A DNA stretch of 64,000 nt from Erpobdella octoculata (GCA_963978895.1 OZ022247.1:614362-678361), one strand, 5' to 3'. Shown: positions 25,130 to 36,886, counted from the first letter of the stretch. The notes: a model not told the origin generated them from the letters alone. Translations and numbers: made by a program.

Positions 25130-25414
25130 ATTAAAAAAATATTGAGCTTTCTTTAAACTCCCTGTCAACGAGATTATGATGTACATCAGTGAGACATTAT
25201 GGTAAAAAAGAGATAACGCTTAGACTGTAAAATTGGGTTTCACCTCTTGATGGGTGGTATTTGGTTGGGTCGAAAAAGATGAACCCACAAACAACTCTGC
25301 TTTGATTTAGTTCACCTTAAGTGAAACTGTTAAAAACGATTGTCCATTGTATATTTATTAAAATATTTAGTTTTGTTTCATTATAAATCAACTGAAAACT
25401 ATTTTTATTATCAG

Positions 25415-25500
25415 GAGGATTAGCTGGTCCTGAAATTGTTCCATCCACTCTGACTGCTGGTTGCTATGCACTTTTAGTCTTGTGTTTTTTCTTGCATTGA
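25415..25500 (+). CDS. Alternative terminal exon a of LRR paralogue 1 (GPI-type tail)
   Basis: Acceptor TTTTTATTATCAG; incoming phase 1. It encodes GLAGPEIVPSTLTAG followed by CYALLVLCFFLH and stop. A short polar/small-residue segment followed by a hydrophobic C terminus is the usual GPI-attachment signal. It is homologous to the terminal exon of LRR paralogue 3. Confidence 0.55.
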
Positions 25501-25700
25501 GCAAAGAATTGATAATTTATAGTTAACTGCTTATTGAATATCAAATTCTCAATTTTATGCTTCTTTAATTTTGTTGTTTGTTTGTATTGTTTTCACTATA
25601 AATAGAACTTTTAATATACTTTAACGTGTTTCATTATTTAAGTGTTTTGTATTGCTTCATTATAAATACACCAAAAAGGGTTTCTTTATTTTTTTATCAG

Positions 25701-25825
25701 AAGAGTTAACTGACCTGCTAAATAACGTCAGCCAACCATCGATTTCATCTGGTCCTGAAATTGTCCCATCCACTCTGACTGCTGGTTGCTATGCACTTTT
25801 AATCTTGTGCTTTTTCTTGCATTGA
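25701..25825 (+). CDS. Alternative terminal exon b of LRR paralogue 1 (GPI-type tail)
   Basis: Acceptor TTTATTTTTTTATCAG; incoming phase 1. It encodes ELTDLLNNVSQPSISS, then GPEIVPSTLTAG, then CYALLILCFFLH and stop. The last 28 codons nearly duplicate exon a, 0.3 kb upstream. The interval 25,830-26,960 otherwise holds a C-run, AT-rich DNA and the repeat at 26,340-26,530. Confidence 0.55.
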
Positions 25826-26339
25826 GCAAAGATTTGATAATTATATGTTTGTTGTATTTGAAATTACCAAAATTTCCGGATCGTTTGTTTACTTTAATTG
25901 TTCACTTAAATTTTTTTCCACTTTAAATAGAACTTTTTAAATACTTTACTGTGTTGTATTGCTTAAGTGTTTTCTTTTGTTTCATTTGAAATAAACTGTG
26001 AAACGTTTTGTTTTTATTTACTTTACAAAGACAAACTACAAATGTAAATTGGTAACTCTAGAGAAAAAGAAAAGTATACGGGAATTTATTGAGACTTCTA
26101 AGAACACTAGGTTTTGGTCGGTGCTAACCCCCCCCCCATACTTTGTAAACATATAGCCATAAAAACTATAAGAAAATTAAGATTATTTTCAAAATTTATG
26201 CGAAATTTATAAAGAACGACATTAACATTGAAAAAGCAATCGTAGAATATGATACATTAAAAGATGTGTATTCATCAATACGTCCATCACTATCTAGTGA
26301 TCTACAGCTACTTTTGATTGTCGTACATAAGCACTTTTG

Positions 26340-26530
26340 GCATGGAAAAGGCTTTTTGGCCCCCCCCCCCCTGAGCCGGGGGATCAGAGTAAGGAGTCCA
26401 AACCTTCTTAACTTTATTCCCCTGTGTGAGAACTACATCCTTACCAAATTTCATCAAGATCGTTCCAGCGGTTCAGATTTCTATAAAGGACAGACTCACA
26501 GACCCACATTTATTTTAATATATATAGAAG
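26340..26530 (+). mobile_element. Degenerate dispersed repeat
   Basis: The segment CCAAATTTCATCAAGATCG, then TTCCAGCGGTTCAGATTTCT, then CACAGACCCACATTTATTTT and a TATATATA end is the kind of 3' region seen in many non-autonomous animal transposons. The overlapping short ORF carries no recognisable domain. No terminal repeats were identified. Confidence 0.4.
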
Positions 26531-26972
26531 AGTTTAATTGTTCATGAGCAACCATTTTAATAATTTAAAAAAAAACAAAGAATACGCTAGAAACAAGCCA
26601 ATAGCCAGACAAAGAAAAGTGATCAAGGAAAGCATTTTTAATAGAAGTCACAGTCAAATAGTATGTCTTAATGATTTTAAAATCTACATTCAAAAAAAAT
26701 ATTTGATAAACAAAAATTATTTATACATTTGAAAAATTTAAAGAAAACAAATTTTAGATCACTTTAAAGCTTAAAAACACGAAACTATTGGTGATTAGGT
26801 GCACCTTTAAATGCGTGGTGTCGTTGGGACGGAATTTAAAATTTTTCAGTTGAGATCTTCAAAATTGATGAATTAAAACCCTTTTGCTGTCGCGTTTTAC
26901 CAATCTGAGATCAAATTCGAATTGGTATAAAATTGGAAAGTTATACTAAGAGCAAATTTGTTTCGAATTGAA

Positions 26973-28421
26973 ATGTTCACTGCGATTGCTGTTGTTATAG
27001 TAGTGATAGTGCAGATAATTGAGTTTTCAACCAAGATCCGTGCTGGTTGTGTCTTGGAAGAGGAATGGTTAGAATGCAAAAATGATTTAAATTATGATGA
27101 AGATACAACCGACTTATCAACGGTCAAAAATATTACATTATTTAATCTTATTAACGACGTAACGACATCAGAACTTGAAAGGTCTTTAAAACTTAGAAAA
27201 GATAGACATTATCCTCTCATTCAAATTGTAGATAGCTACATAAATTTTGAAGAAAAAAATTTGATGGGGATGTTTGACAATATCTACATTCGTAATAGCA
27301 GATTAAAGAATTGTGGCGAAGGGCAGTTTAAAAATACATATAATAAACTATATGAAGTAGGTCTGATATTAGTCACAATAAATAATTGCCAGGGCTGGTT
27401 TAATGGAGCAGTTGTTCCAAAATTAACTACAAAGGATATTACTGTCGAGAAGGGTTCAGAAAACGTTTTTGAAAACTGCGATATAGCAGAATGGAAAATT
27501 GATACTGGAGTAGGACATGGCTTTGACTTTTCAAATGTGTGTAGCATCAAATCTATTAAAGTTTTCAAACTTGACTGGGTTCTGGATCTTATCGAAATTC
27601 CCGACAATTGTTTTGAGGTGATTTATACAGATTTAATTTATTTTAAATTTAACATTGTATGTGTAGTGTTTATGAGAATAATTTATATTTTTAAACAAAA
27701 ATTGCTAGTATTTATATCAAATTTATTCATAGTTTATTTAATATATTTATCAAGACTGTACATCTTTACAAGTTTGATACAAATTAAGTAGAATGTTAAA
27801 GGCACGTTTTTGATATATTAACAAATGCTTTATTAGTTAAATAATGTATGTGTCGAAATTCAGGACCACAAAAACCTTGTCGAAATGAGAATCATAGCAA
27901 GCATCTCATCAATCGATTTCTTGACAGGAATTAAAAGTGCATTAAAAATCCTGGCATTTCACCACGTTGGTACTCCACTCATTGAAGGATATTGGCTTAA
28001 AAATAGTTTCAAATATCTTGAGGAGTTGCACTTGACTGAAAGCAACATAACAGACTTAAGAAAAGAGCACTTCCAAAAAATGACAAATCTCAAAAAATTA
28101 GATTTGTCGAAAAACCTTCTGAAGACAATACCGTCAGATCTCGGTGATATCTTTTCAAAACTTGAAGAAATTGACCTTAGGAAAAACCCATTTATTTGCG
28201 ATTGCTCGCTTTTCTGGTTGACCGATCCAAAATATTCTCGTTTCAATTTGAACAACCAATTCAATTGCTCTGGATTTGATGCAGTTAAAACAAGAAACTT
28301 CTTTAGTCGTACTTTAGGTTTGAACTGCCCTAATGGCAATACTCAAGCTATCTCTTCATTATCATCCATTCTGAACGCTAGCTTGTATGGATTCTTAGTC
28401 TTGTATTTTTGCTTCCATTGA
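26973..28421 (+). CDS. LRR paralogue 2: intact secreted, probably GPI-anchored LRR protein
   Basis: Exon 1 is 26973-27617 and exon 2 is 27864-28421, phase 0 join, 400 residues. Signal peptide MFTAIAVVIVVIVQIIEF; mature start near AGCVLEEEWLECKNDL. The N-terminal ~200 residues contain paired Cys and NITLFNL-like repeats. Exon 2 has KYLEELHLTESNITDL and LKKLDLSKNLLKTIPSDLGD repeats and a Cys-rich cap (FICDCSLFWLTDPKYSRF, NCSG, LNC). It ends NASLYGFLVLYFCFH, a hydrophobic tail encoded in exon 2 itself, so no third exon is needed. The intron is only 246 bp. It shares long near-identical stretches, including promoter and intron, with paralogue 3, pointing to a recent ~2.1-kb tandem duplication. 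Function unknown. Confidence 0.8.
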
Positions 28422-29098
28422 ACACAAAATTGTTAAATTATAATTAACGGTTTGTTGCATTTGAAAATTTCAGTTTCGCTTTGTTGACTTTTATTGTTTA
28501 CTTGTTTTATGTAATGCTTCTTGTAAATTCAATAGAAGCAATAAGAAAAACAAAATAAAAACGAAGAAAAAATGAAGAGTCTAAAATAAGAAGAAATGAT
28601 AAGATTATTATTGACTGACTTTATGAAGAATGACCAATTCGAAAGCTTTTTTTGGGAAGAAGGAAGTAAGGATGATTTATTTAGACAAGAGTTTAATTTT
28701 TCATGAACAACCTTTTTAATAATTTAAAAAACAAAGGATACGCTAGAAAATGCCTATAGCCAGACAAAGAAGAAGGAAAAATGTGTCTTAATTTTTTTTA
28801 AATCTACATTTAAAAAAAATTATTTGATAATTAAACAAAAGTAATTTATACATTTATAAAAATTCAAAAAATAACAATTTTAGATCACTTTAAAACTTAG
28901 AAGCACGAAACTATTAGTGATTATAAAGCGCACCTTTAAATGCGTGGTGTCGGGACGGAATTTAAAATTTTTTAGTTGATTTCTTTGAAATTGATGATTT
29001 AAAACCCTTTTGCTGTCGCGTTTTACCAAACTGAGATCAAATTCGAATTGGTATAAAATTGGAAAGTTATACTAAGAGCAAATTTGTTTCGAATTGAA

Positions 29099-30898
29099 AT
29101 GTTCACTGCGATTGCTGTTGTTATAGTAGTGATAGTGCAGATAATGGAGTTTTCAACCAAGATCCGTGCTGGTTGTGTTTTGGAAGAGGAATGGTTAGAA
29201 TGCAAAAATGATTTGACTTATGATGAAAGTAGCTACAATACCGACTTATCGACGGTCAAGAATATCTTATTATTTGAACTTCTTAACGACGTAACGACAT
29301 CAGAAATTGAAAGGTCTTTAAAACTTAAAAAAGATGGACATTATCCTCTCATTCTAATTCTAAATAGCTATATAAATTTTGAAGAAAACAATTTGTTGGG
29401 AATCTTTGACAATATCCAAATTCGTAATAGCAGAGTAAAGAATTGTGGCGAAGGGCAGTTCAAAAATACATATAATAAACTAAATGAAGTAGATCTGACA
29501 TTAGTCACCATTATTAATTGCCATGGCTGGTTTAATGGAGCAGTCGTTCCAAAATTATCTACAACGGGAATTACTCTTCAGGAGGGTTCAGAAAACGTTT
29601 TTGAAAACTGCGATATAGCAGAATGGAATTTTTTTTATTATAGTTTATAGTCTTTTACACCATGTGTTTTAAGACGCAATCAGAATGGAAAATTTCACAC
29701 GAACTATAGGATTTGGCTTTGACTTTTCAAATGCGTGTAGCATCAAATCTATTAAAGTTTTTAAACTTTTCTGGTATGATAGTCTTAAAGAAATTCCCAA
29801 AGATTGTTTCGAGATGATTTATACAGAATTAATTCATTATAAATTTAACATTGTAAGTGTAGTATTATGAGAATAATTTATATTTTTAAACAAAAATTGT
29901 TAGTAATTTATATCAAATTTATTCATAGTTTATTTAATATATTTATCAAGACTGTACATCTTTACAAGTTTGATAGAAATTAAGTAGAATGTTAAAGGCA
30001 CGTTTTTGAAATATTAACAAATGCTTTGTTAGCTAAATTATTTTTGTGCCGTAATTCAGGGCCACAAAAACCTTGTCGAAATAAAAATCGTAGACTTTTC
30101 TGGTTGACTATAAATCGATTTCTTGACAGGAATTAAAAGTGCATTGAAAATCCTGGCATTTAAGGAGGTTGGTACTCCAATCATTGAAGGGTATTGGCTT
30201 AAAAATAGTTTCAAATATCTTGAGGAGTTGCACTTGACTGAAAGCAACATAACAGACTTAAGAAAAGAGCACTTCCAAAAGATGACAAATCTCAAAAAAT
30301 TAGATTTGTCGAAAAACCTTCTGAAGACAATACCGTCAGATTTCGGTGATATCTTTTCACGGCTTGAGGAAATTAACCTCGAAGGAAACTTACCTTTTAA
30401 GTGCGATTGTTCGCTTTTCTGGTTGACCGATCCGAGATATTCACGTTTCAATTTAAGCGAACGAATTACTTGCTCTGGATTTGATGCAGTTAAAACAAGA
30501 AGCTTCTTCAGTCGTAATTTGGATTTCAACTGCCATGGTCAGAAACGGTTTATTTTGATAATAAATATTAACGAGCAAAATATTCGTCGTTATTATTTTG
30601 TATGTGTTGTATCTAAATGTTGGTGGGTCGAATTTAGTTTGGTTAAAAAAAAATGGTCCCAGGGACAATTCTGTTTACCATAAGTTGAGTCGTTTTCTCC
30701 ATTACATATCAATTAAAGTGTCTTGTGTTGTTTCATTAAAAATAAACCAAAAAAGTTTTTATCTTTCTATCAGGAAAGTCAACTGACCTGCTTAGTACCA
30801 TCAGCCAAGCATCAATTTCATTTGGTCCTGAAATTGTCCCATCCACTCTGACTGCTGGTTGCTATGCACTTTTAGTTTTGTTCTTTTTCTTGCATTGA
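29099..30898 (+). pseudogene. LRR paralogue 3, disrupted copy with GPI-type third exon
   Basis: Homologous to paralogue 2 from the promoter through exon 2. Exon 1 is interrupted near 29,629-29,690 by a ~62-bp insertion flanked by a 10-bp direct repeat (CAGAATGGAA at 29,619 and 29,681), which brings in a stop; a further 2-bp length difference follows. The start of exon 2 (after ~30,060) has in-frame TGA and TAA. From 30,123 the LRR/cap frame is intact (YLEELHLTESNITDL ... FKCDCSLFWLTDPRYSRF) to a donor at 30537|30538, and a terminal exon 30774-30898 encodes GPEIVPSTLTAG and CYALLVLFFFLH. I read it as a decaying gene whose third exon shows the ancestral three-exon structure. The spacer 28,425-29,080 has no gene. 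Confidence 0.7.
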
Positions 30899-31659
30899 GC
30901 AAAGAATTGATAATTATGCGTTTGTTGTATTTGAAATTACCAAAATTTCAGACTCATTGTTTACTTAATTTGTTTCCACTTTAAATAGAGCTTTTTAAAT
31001 ACTTTACTGTGTTTTATTGTTTAAGTGTTTTCTTTTGTTTCATTTGAAATAAACTGTGAAAGGTTTTGTTTTTATTTACTTTTCAAAACTTGTTTTTTGT
31101 TCGTTTGATTTTATAAAGGATTGCTAATGACAAATCCATAATTACCATTAGAGCAGAAACACCGTGATGCAACGTTTTACCCCCTCCCCGTCATCGACTA
31201 TGTTTTTCCAATATATCTTTTAGGTATTTATTTGTTTAATTTTTCAGCCTCACTCACCACTCAGTTGAACACACGTATGAAAAAAATGGCCATTCAGTAC
31301 CATAGACTTATACTATATTATATACCTAGACACGCAATGCCCCGTATGTGCCTATAGTAAGTAGCGAGGACAAATCGAAGCGAAATTTTATGCCTCTTGT
31401 ATCACGTGATCAAGGGTGTTTTAAGTTTATAAATGGTGGGGTTTCATTGGTTCGGGAGATCTTCAACGCATCGAGTCGGTCATTAGGAGGGTGATAAATA
31501 AATAATACTTGATCTGATTTGATTATATTTTATTCTATCTGTTTTTATCTTTATCTTATATTCATCTTTATTTCACACTAACATTTCATATACTATAATT
31601 CATATTATGTGATTTCCCATTGTTCCAATCCAGCTTTTTAGCTGCAATACAAATAAAAG

Positions 31660-31975
31660 TTATCTCTGACACGCCAGGGTTTCTTGGCCCCCGACCGCCC
31701 TGATTTTGTGCACCGCTGCGCCGTGGCGGATTCAACTCTGTTCAACCAGGTTCTGTCTAACCGCCTTCACGTCCTTCACCATTTTCTCCCAGACGTCAAT
31801 AAATCAGGATATCATCACCTTCGTCCTCGAGCTCACGACAGAGTTATTCCGCATGCAGATTCCATACTCAGAAAAACCTTTATCCATAGATCGTTGAACT
31901 CAAAATAACTTAAACAATGCCGAACGCTATATTAAATCTCTGAAAGATTTACTTACTTACTTACTTAAGCGAGCC
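31660..31975 (+). mobile_element. Non-LTR retrotransposon 3' end with short-repeat tail
   Basis: The frame at 31,684-31,908 includes LFNQVLSNRLHVLHHFLPDV, then GYHHLRPRAHDRVIPH, then RKTFIHRSL. The pattern H-V-L-H-x-x-L-P ... Y-x-L-R-x-R-x-H ... F-x-x-R is the extreme C terminus of Jockey/CR1-like LINE ORF2 proteins. After the stop, the tail (ACTT)n near 31,952-31,970 fits the simple-repeat 3' ends of such LINEs. 30,900-31,660 shows no gene. Confidence 0.6.
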
Positions 31976-32531
31976 ATTCATAATATTCAGGTAGTCTTCG
32001 CGTCCTGGGTGCGAATATACAATCCGCCTCGGAAACTTCCACTTGCATATTAATTAGTGTGCTATATATAGACTGAGTGAAAGTTTCACCTAATTTAAGT
32101 CGTGAACGCTTCCACATGCATACTAATTAGAGTGTGCTATATATTAGACTGAGCTTCCCGAAACCCGCCAAAAATTTTTGTTTGAGTGGGTTCGGTTTTG
32201 TTTTTCATTGCTTCGCCTTCGATTAAAAAAATGAATAGTATTAATAACAACGTGCGAAATCGTCTTCGATTGAAGCTGTTAAAGAAAAAGCCGGTGGTTT
32301 GTGTTTCGGTTATTATAATTGTTATTATATCTGTTCCAATGCTGATAAGTTTCTTGCGTCAAATACTCTCAACAATTAATTTTATAATACACAATATTGC
32401 ACAGCCATGTCAGCCAGAAGTTGATCCTAACTTTGAAGTGTCAGCTGCTACTCTTTCCCCAGAACCACTTTCAAAAGTAAGTATCAACAATAACAACAAG
32501 CCTATGACGCCTATTGATATAATTTGTCCTT

Positions 32532-32890
32532 AAGCTCAACTAAAAATGTTGATACCAGTGATAAACAATATTACAGGCACATCAGTCAGAAGCAGCTGGT
32601 GGTACAAGTGAGCAACTGCAAGCTCAGATCAAACAAGTGGACTTCCCAGAACCACTTTCAAAGGTAAGTAGTAACAAAATTAATAGAAATAATTGAAATA
32701 ATTTGTCTTCAAGCTCAACTAAAAATGTTGATACCAATGATAAACAATATTACAGGCACATCAGTCAGAAGCAGCTGGTGGTACAAGTGAGCAACTGCAA
32801 GCTCAGGTCAAACAAGTGGACTTCCCAGAACCACTTTCAAAGGTAAGTAGCAACAATAGGGCCTAGAAAACTGGTATGGTTGGCAAAATT
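32532..32890 (+). repeat. Tandem duplication of an exon plus intron, 179-bp period
   Basis: AAGCTCAACTAAAAATGTTG begins at 32532 and again at 32711. Each unit contains an 87-nt phase-0 exon encoding AHQSEAAGGTSEQLQAQ, then [IV]KQVDFPEPLSK, with donor GTAAGTAG. The copies differ at very few sites. Confidence 0.9.
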
Positions 32891-34679
32891 AACAGCCATG
32901 TTATAGTTAAATGCACAACATAACTATCTCCTTACCATTTTCCCTCTTTGCCTTTCTTTCTTGACCTTAGGCCAGGGTAAATAGCAAGAGACAATAGATG
33001 TGCAAGTTTTTTATCTTATAAAAAATGGTAAAGTGCTGTATATTTATTCTTGCTCATCGATATTGAAATTAATCATAACTTGAAACAATAGAACTTGAAT
33101 GTTAAGTTTTTATCTATTCAGGTCCTTCCAACCGAAGCTCAGTTCCAATATAAAGTCATTTCATTTAACAGTCATGAAGAGTTGTCATTTGAATCCACAT
33201 TCCATGTCAACTTGAAAGATGAAAATGAATTTGATACCTGGTTGACTGAATTTCATAAAAAGAGCAGAGTGCAGTTTAATATTCGAAACAGCCAAAAGTG
33301 TTCTGGAAGAAAGCTTCTGTTGAACCGAACAATGCATTGTATACATAATGTTAGAAATGGTAAGTTAGGGGTTCGTAGACACACCGGGTGTAATACCAGC
33401 TTGAGAGTCAAGATACGACCTCCTCAGAAATGACCACGAACAATTGTTTATGACTCACAATATCCCTGTGAAATACTCTCCTGTGGGCCCACAATCATCC
33501 TCTTTTTGCTGCTGATGTCTTAAGGCATCAAAGGGTCCTACTGGAAGTGGATTCAAAACTCGAGAGTTTGTTTCATGATGGTCATAGCCCCAGCACTGCA
33601 TTAGAATATATAAAAATGGAAATTGAAGACAATCTGGCTGATGAAGATCAACTCGAAGTAAAGCTGGCAGATCGATCCATCTGTCCAGACTACCGTCACT
33701 GTCATTATGTTTTCACAAAACTGTTTAAAAAAGAATATGGAGAACATGGAAATAATGACAGACTTAATGAATTTGTTGAAAAGATAAATGATGAGTTTGG
33801 TGAAGTATGCGTGGCATCAGAAGATTGTCAGAGTTCTAAAGTTCTTGCAATATGTACACCATTTATGAAAAGAGTTCATAAATATATTAAAGAATCTGGA
33901 GAACTCATGTTTGTTGATTCGTCTGGTGGCATGGACCGTGATGGCTTTCGAATCTTTCTTCTGATGACGCACAGCAAAGCTGGAGGTACCTTTAGATTCA
34001 TCCTAGTTTTTTATAAAAAACACAAGTAGTATGTTATAGATGAATATTAAGCTACTGTTGCATGACAATGATTTGCTTGTTTTTGCTTTTAGCATTGCCT
34101 CTGGCTGTAGGGATTACACCTTCTGAGAGTAAAGAAATTTTGACTAGTTTGTTCACACTAATGAAGAAAGTCTTGCCAGAAGACAGTTTTTATAATCGTG
34201 GTAAAAGTGTTGGGCCAGAGTTTGTTGTGACAGACGATAGCACCTCTGAACAAGCAGCACTTATGAATGCTTGGCCACAGTAAGTGTTATATCACTTTGT
34301 TTAATTTGTTTAATAAATCATTTCTAACAGAAATTAATTATGGGGAGTAAGATTTGGTAGGTTTTTTCTGCTTTATTGTATTAATAAAGGTAAGAAAAAC
34401 ATATAGTAAAATCATTTCAATTTCCAGGTGTGAGCAGTATCTTTGTCAGTTTCACATTTTGCAAGCAGTTTGGCGATGGCTGTTGCTTAGCTCTCACAAA
34501 ATTGAACGTTCAGATCGACCAATTCTTTTTGCATGGACAAAAAAATTAATGTTTGCAGGAACAGAGGCTGAACTACTTATAAAGTAAAGAAAACAATTAT
34601 CCAGTTTAATTATTAGTTTTAAACAGCCTTAACAGTACAAACAATATTACCATATAGATATTGTTGAAATGCAATATAT

Positions 34680-34811
34680 ACATACATACATACATACATA
34701 CATACATACAAACGTTGAAAGCGACCAGGAGCGGGGAAAGAAGCGGGAGCGAGAGAGACAAGCATTAGAAAAACCTTTAAAAACCCCGGGCAACGCTGGG
34801 TACCCCACTAG
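34680..34811 (+). mobile_element. (TACA)n and non-autonomous Helitron-like element, copy C
   Basis: A TACA tetranucleotide run (34,677-34,709) leads to GGGAGCGAGAGAGACAAGC, then ATTAGAAAAACC, CCCCGGGCAACGCTGGG and TACCCCA-CTAG followed by T. It lies inside an intron of the Mutator-like transposase, so it is a nested, younger insertion. Confidence 0.65.
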
Positions 34812-35827
34812 TATAATTATATTTATTTATCAGTCACTGCTCTGAAGTTTTTAAAATTTATCATAGTGCAAAACTTTACTATTATGGTTATTATAACAAT
34901 TTAAATAAATTAATCACAATTTTTTGTCAATTGTTAGGTTTGAACAGCTGCGAGTTGATCAACTCGTCAACAAATATTCGAACTTCCTTGAGTATGTGAT
35001 AAATCTATGGGAAAGGAGAATGAGATGGTGTTCGTCATTCAGAAGTGGAAAAAAACTGAGAGGAAACAACACAAACAATTATGTTGAAGCGTTCATGCGC
35101 ATTCTTAAGGACCAGGTTAATTTCTTGCATTTAATGTGCTCAAGTTTTTGACTGTAGATGTAACTATAATATATTTGTTAAGAAATGCTTCTTAGTTTAT
35201 TTTCTGTTAATTTTTTTATTCATGCCGCATAATTTCTATGCTTTTAAAGCTAATGTTGTTATTTCAATTTACTGGTTCAGTTTCAGTAAGCATAATTTTT
35301 ATATATTATTTGCATCTAGTCGTTATAGTTAACCAAAAACAGCAAAAAAATTATTGTCATTTTTTATAAAAGTATCTTTTTTTTAGATATTCCATCGAAC
35401 TAGAGCATTCAATCTGGTTCAAATGCTTCAGTTTGTAAGCAAGAAGTTTTCATCTTATTACGAAAGAAGGCTTCTTGATTTTTCTTCAAATCGTCTCCAG
35501 AGACCACCTGCAAGGTTCCCAAAATATGAAGGCCAACTTATTACCCAAACCTCAAAAGATTTCTCTGAGGTTTCATCGTCTCAACCACATAAAAATGAAA
35601 GCTATGTGGTTAATCTAGCAACATTCATCTGCACATGTTTTGCTGGCTGTACAGGCAAAATGTGCAAGCACATCTACTATGTCTTGTGCATGCAACCACA
35701 TGCAGGTCACAATTATCATGCTAGTGATCTTAGGGAATTAATGTTTGTGGTTGCCTGTGGACATCGACCTGTTGATGGATGGCTAGATAGCTTGCATGGT
35801 GGAGCCCCTGATACATTCTCTAATTGT

Positions 35828-36037
35828 GAAAACTCAATCCCAGATCATGAGAACTCAATCCCAGATCATGAGAACTCAATCCCAGATCATGAGAACTCAA
35901 TCCCAGATCATGAGAACTCAATCCCAGATCATGAGAACTCAATCCCAGATCATGAGAACTCAATCCCAGATCATGAGAACTCAATCCCAGATCATGAGAA
36001 CTCAATCCCAGATCATGAGAACTCAATCCCAGATCAT
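35828..36037 (+). repeat. In-frame 21-bp minisatellite, 10 copies
   Basis: Ten perfect or near-perfect 21-bp units encode ENSIPDH repeats within the last transposase exon, followed by a partial unit. Near identity implies recent expansion. Confidence 0.95.
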
Positions 36038-36848
36038 GAGAACTCAAACCTTGAATCTGCAGGCCTTCAAATTCCAGACGAGCAATATGAAAGTGCTGTA
36101 AAAGAATTCTACAGGATGTGTGAGGAACGCATTTTCAATCATGGAAAAAGAAACAAAGAGCAATTTTTTCCAGCTGTTTGCTCTGCCATAAAAACTTTAA
36201 AAACAGTGGCAACTGCGAATGCTGCTGCAAGTGTATTGCACACACTGGGAAAATATTGTGGAGGTGGCAACGCCTCAGCGAAACGCAGTACAATTTCTAT
36301 TCAATCAACTGCCTTGGCTCGCCGAAGAAAAGTGTTGCGAGGAAGTGCTCCAGGGGAACCAGGCCGTCCCAGAAAATTGGCAATTCTTCGCGATAATCTT
36401 CACGATTACAGCATGCCAAGGAGACGCCTGCTTGCACCTGCTCGTCATAACTTGTCTGAATGTGTAAATAGAAATATTGGACTTGGAAAAACTCATTTTA
36501 AAAAGTGATGCAGCATTTTGTTTTTCTTTTAGTGTTCTTTATTGTTTTTTGTGCCAACAAAATATTGTTCTATTAGTGTTCTATTATTGGTTTTATTTGC
36601 GTGTTTGTTCTTTACTGGTTTCAAAAAAAATTCTAAATTCCATAGTCATTTGAAAGTTACGTATGTTTTTCATGAATGTATATATATATATATATATCCA
36701 ATATTGCATAAGTTGTTCTATTAGTGTAATAACTTTCTTTGGTTCTTTACTGTTTTTTGTGCAATTTTTTTATTGGGTTCTCATTTTTATAGTCATTTAA
36801 AAGTTTGTCATATTTGTCATGCTTACATATCAAGTATTTAGGAGAGTG

Positions 36849-36886
<38 letters not shown>

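Larger units (their letters stand above)
32231..36508 (+). pseudogene. MULE transposase, multi-exon, with inactivating changes
   Basis: Exons: 32231-32476, 32577-32663, 32756-32842, 33122-33985, 34093-34279, 34428-34583, 34938-35115, 35387-36508. Exon 1 has a membrane-like helix (VVCVSVIIIVIISVPMLISF). Exons 2 and 3 are 87-nt duplicates. Exon 4 holds a Cys/His DNA-binding region (C...C...HNHPLFAADVLRHQ) and the first catalytic Asp (LMFVDSSGGMD). Exon 5 has VVTDDSTSEQAALMNAWP (second Asp); exon 6 CEQYLCQFHILQAVWRWL; exon 7 NNTNNYVEAFMRILKDQ (probable Glu). Exon 8 has a SWIM zinc finger (CTCFAGCTGKMCKH), ten ENSIPDH repeats and a basic GRPRK tail. A TGA at 33431-33433 and a frame change near 33,470 interrupt exon 4, whose length also breaks the phase. 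Its catalytic core is otherwise well preserved, so inactivation looks recent. Confidence 0.8.

Noticed and set aside
35828..36037. CRISPR array (regular 21-bp repeats)
   Set aside because: No unique spacers; repeats are contiguous and in frame within a transposase exon of an animal genome.
35820..36047. Minus-strand Leu-Gly-Leu-Ser-Ser-His-Asp repeat frame
   Set aside because: Antisense of the in-frame ENSIPDH minisatellite.
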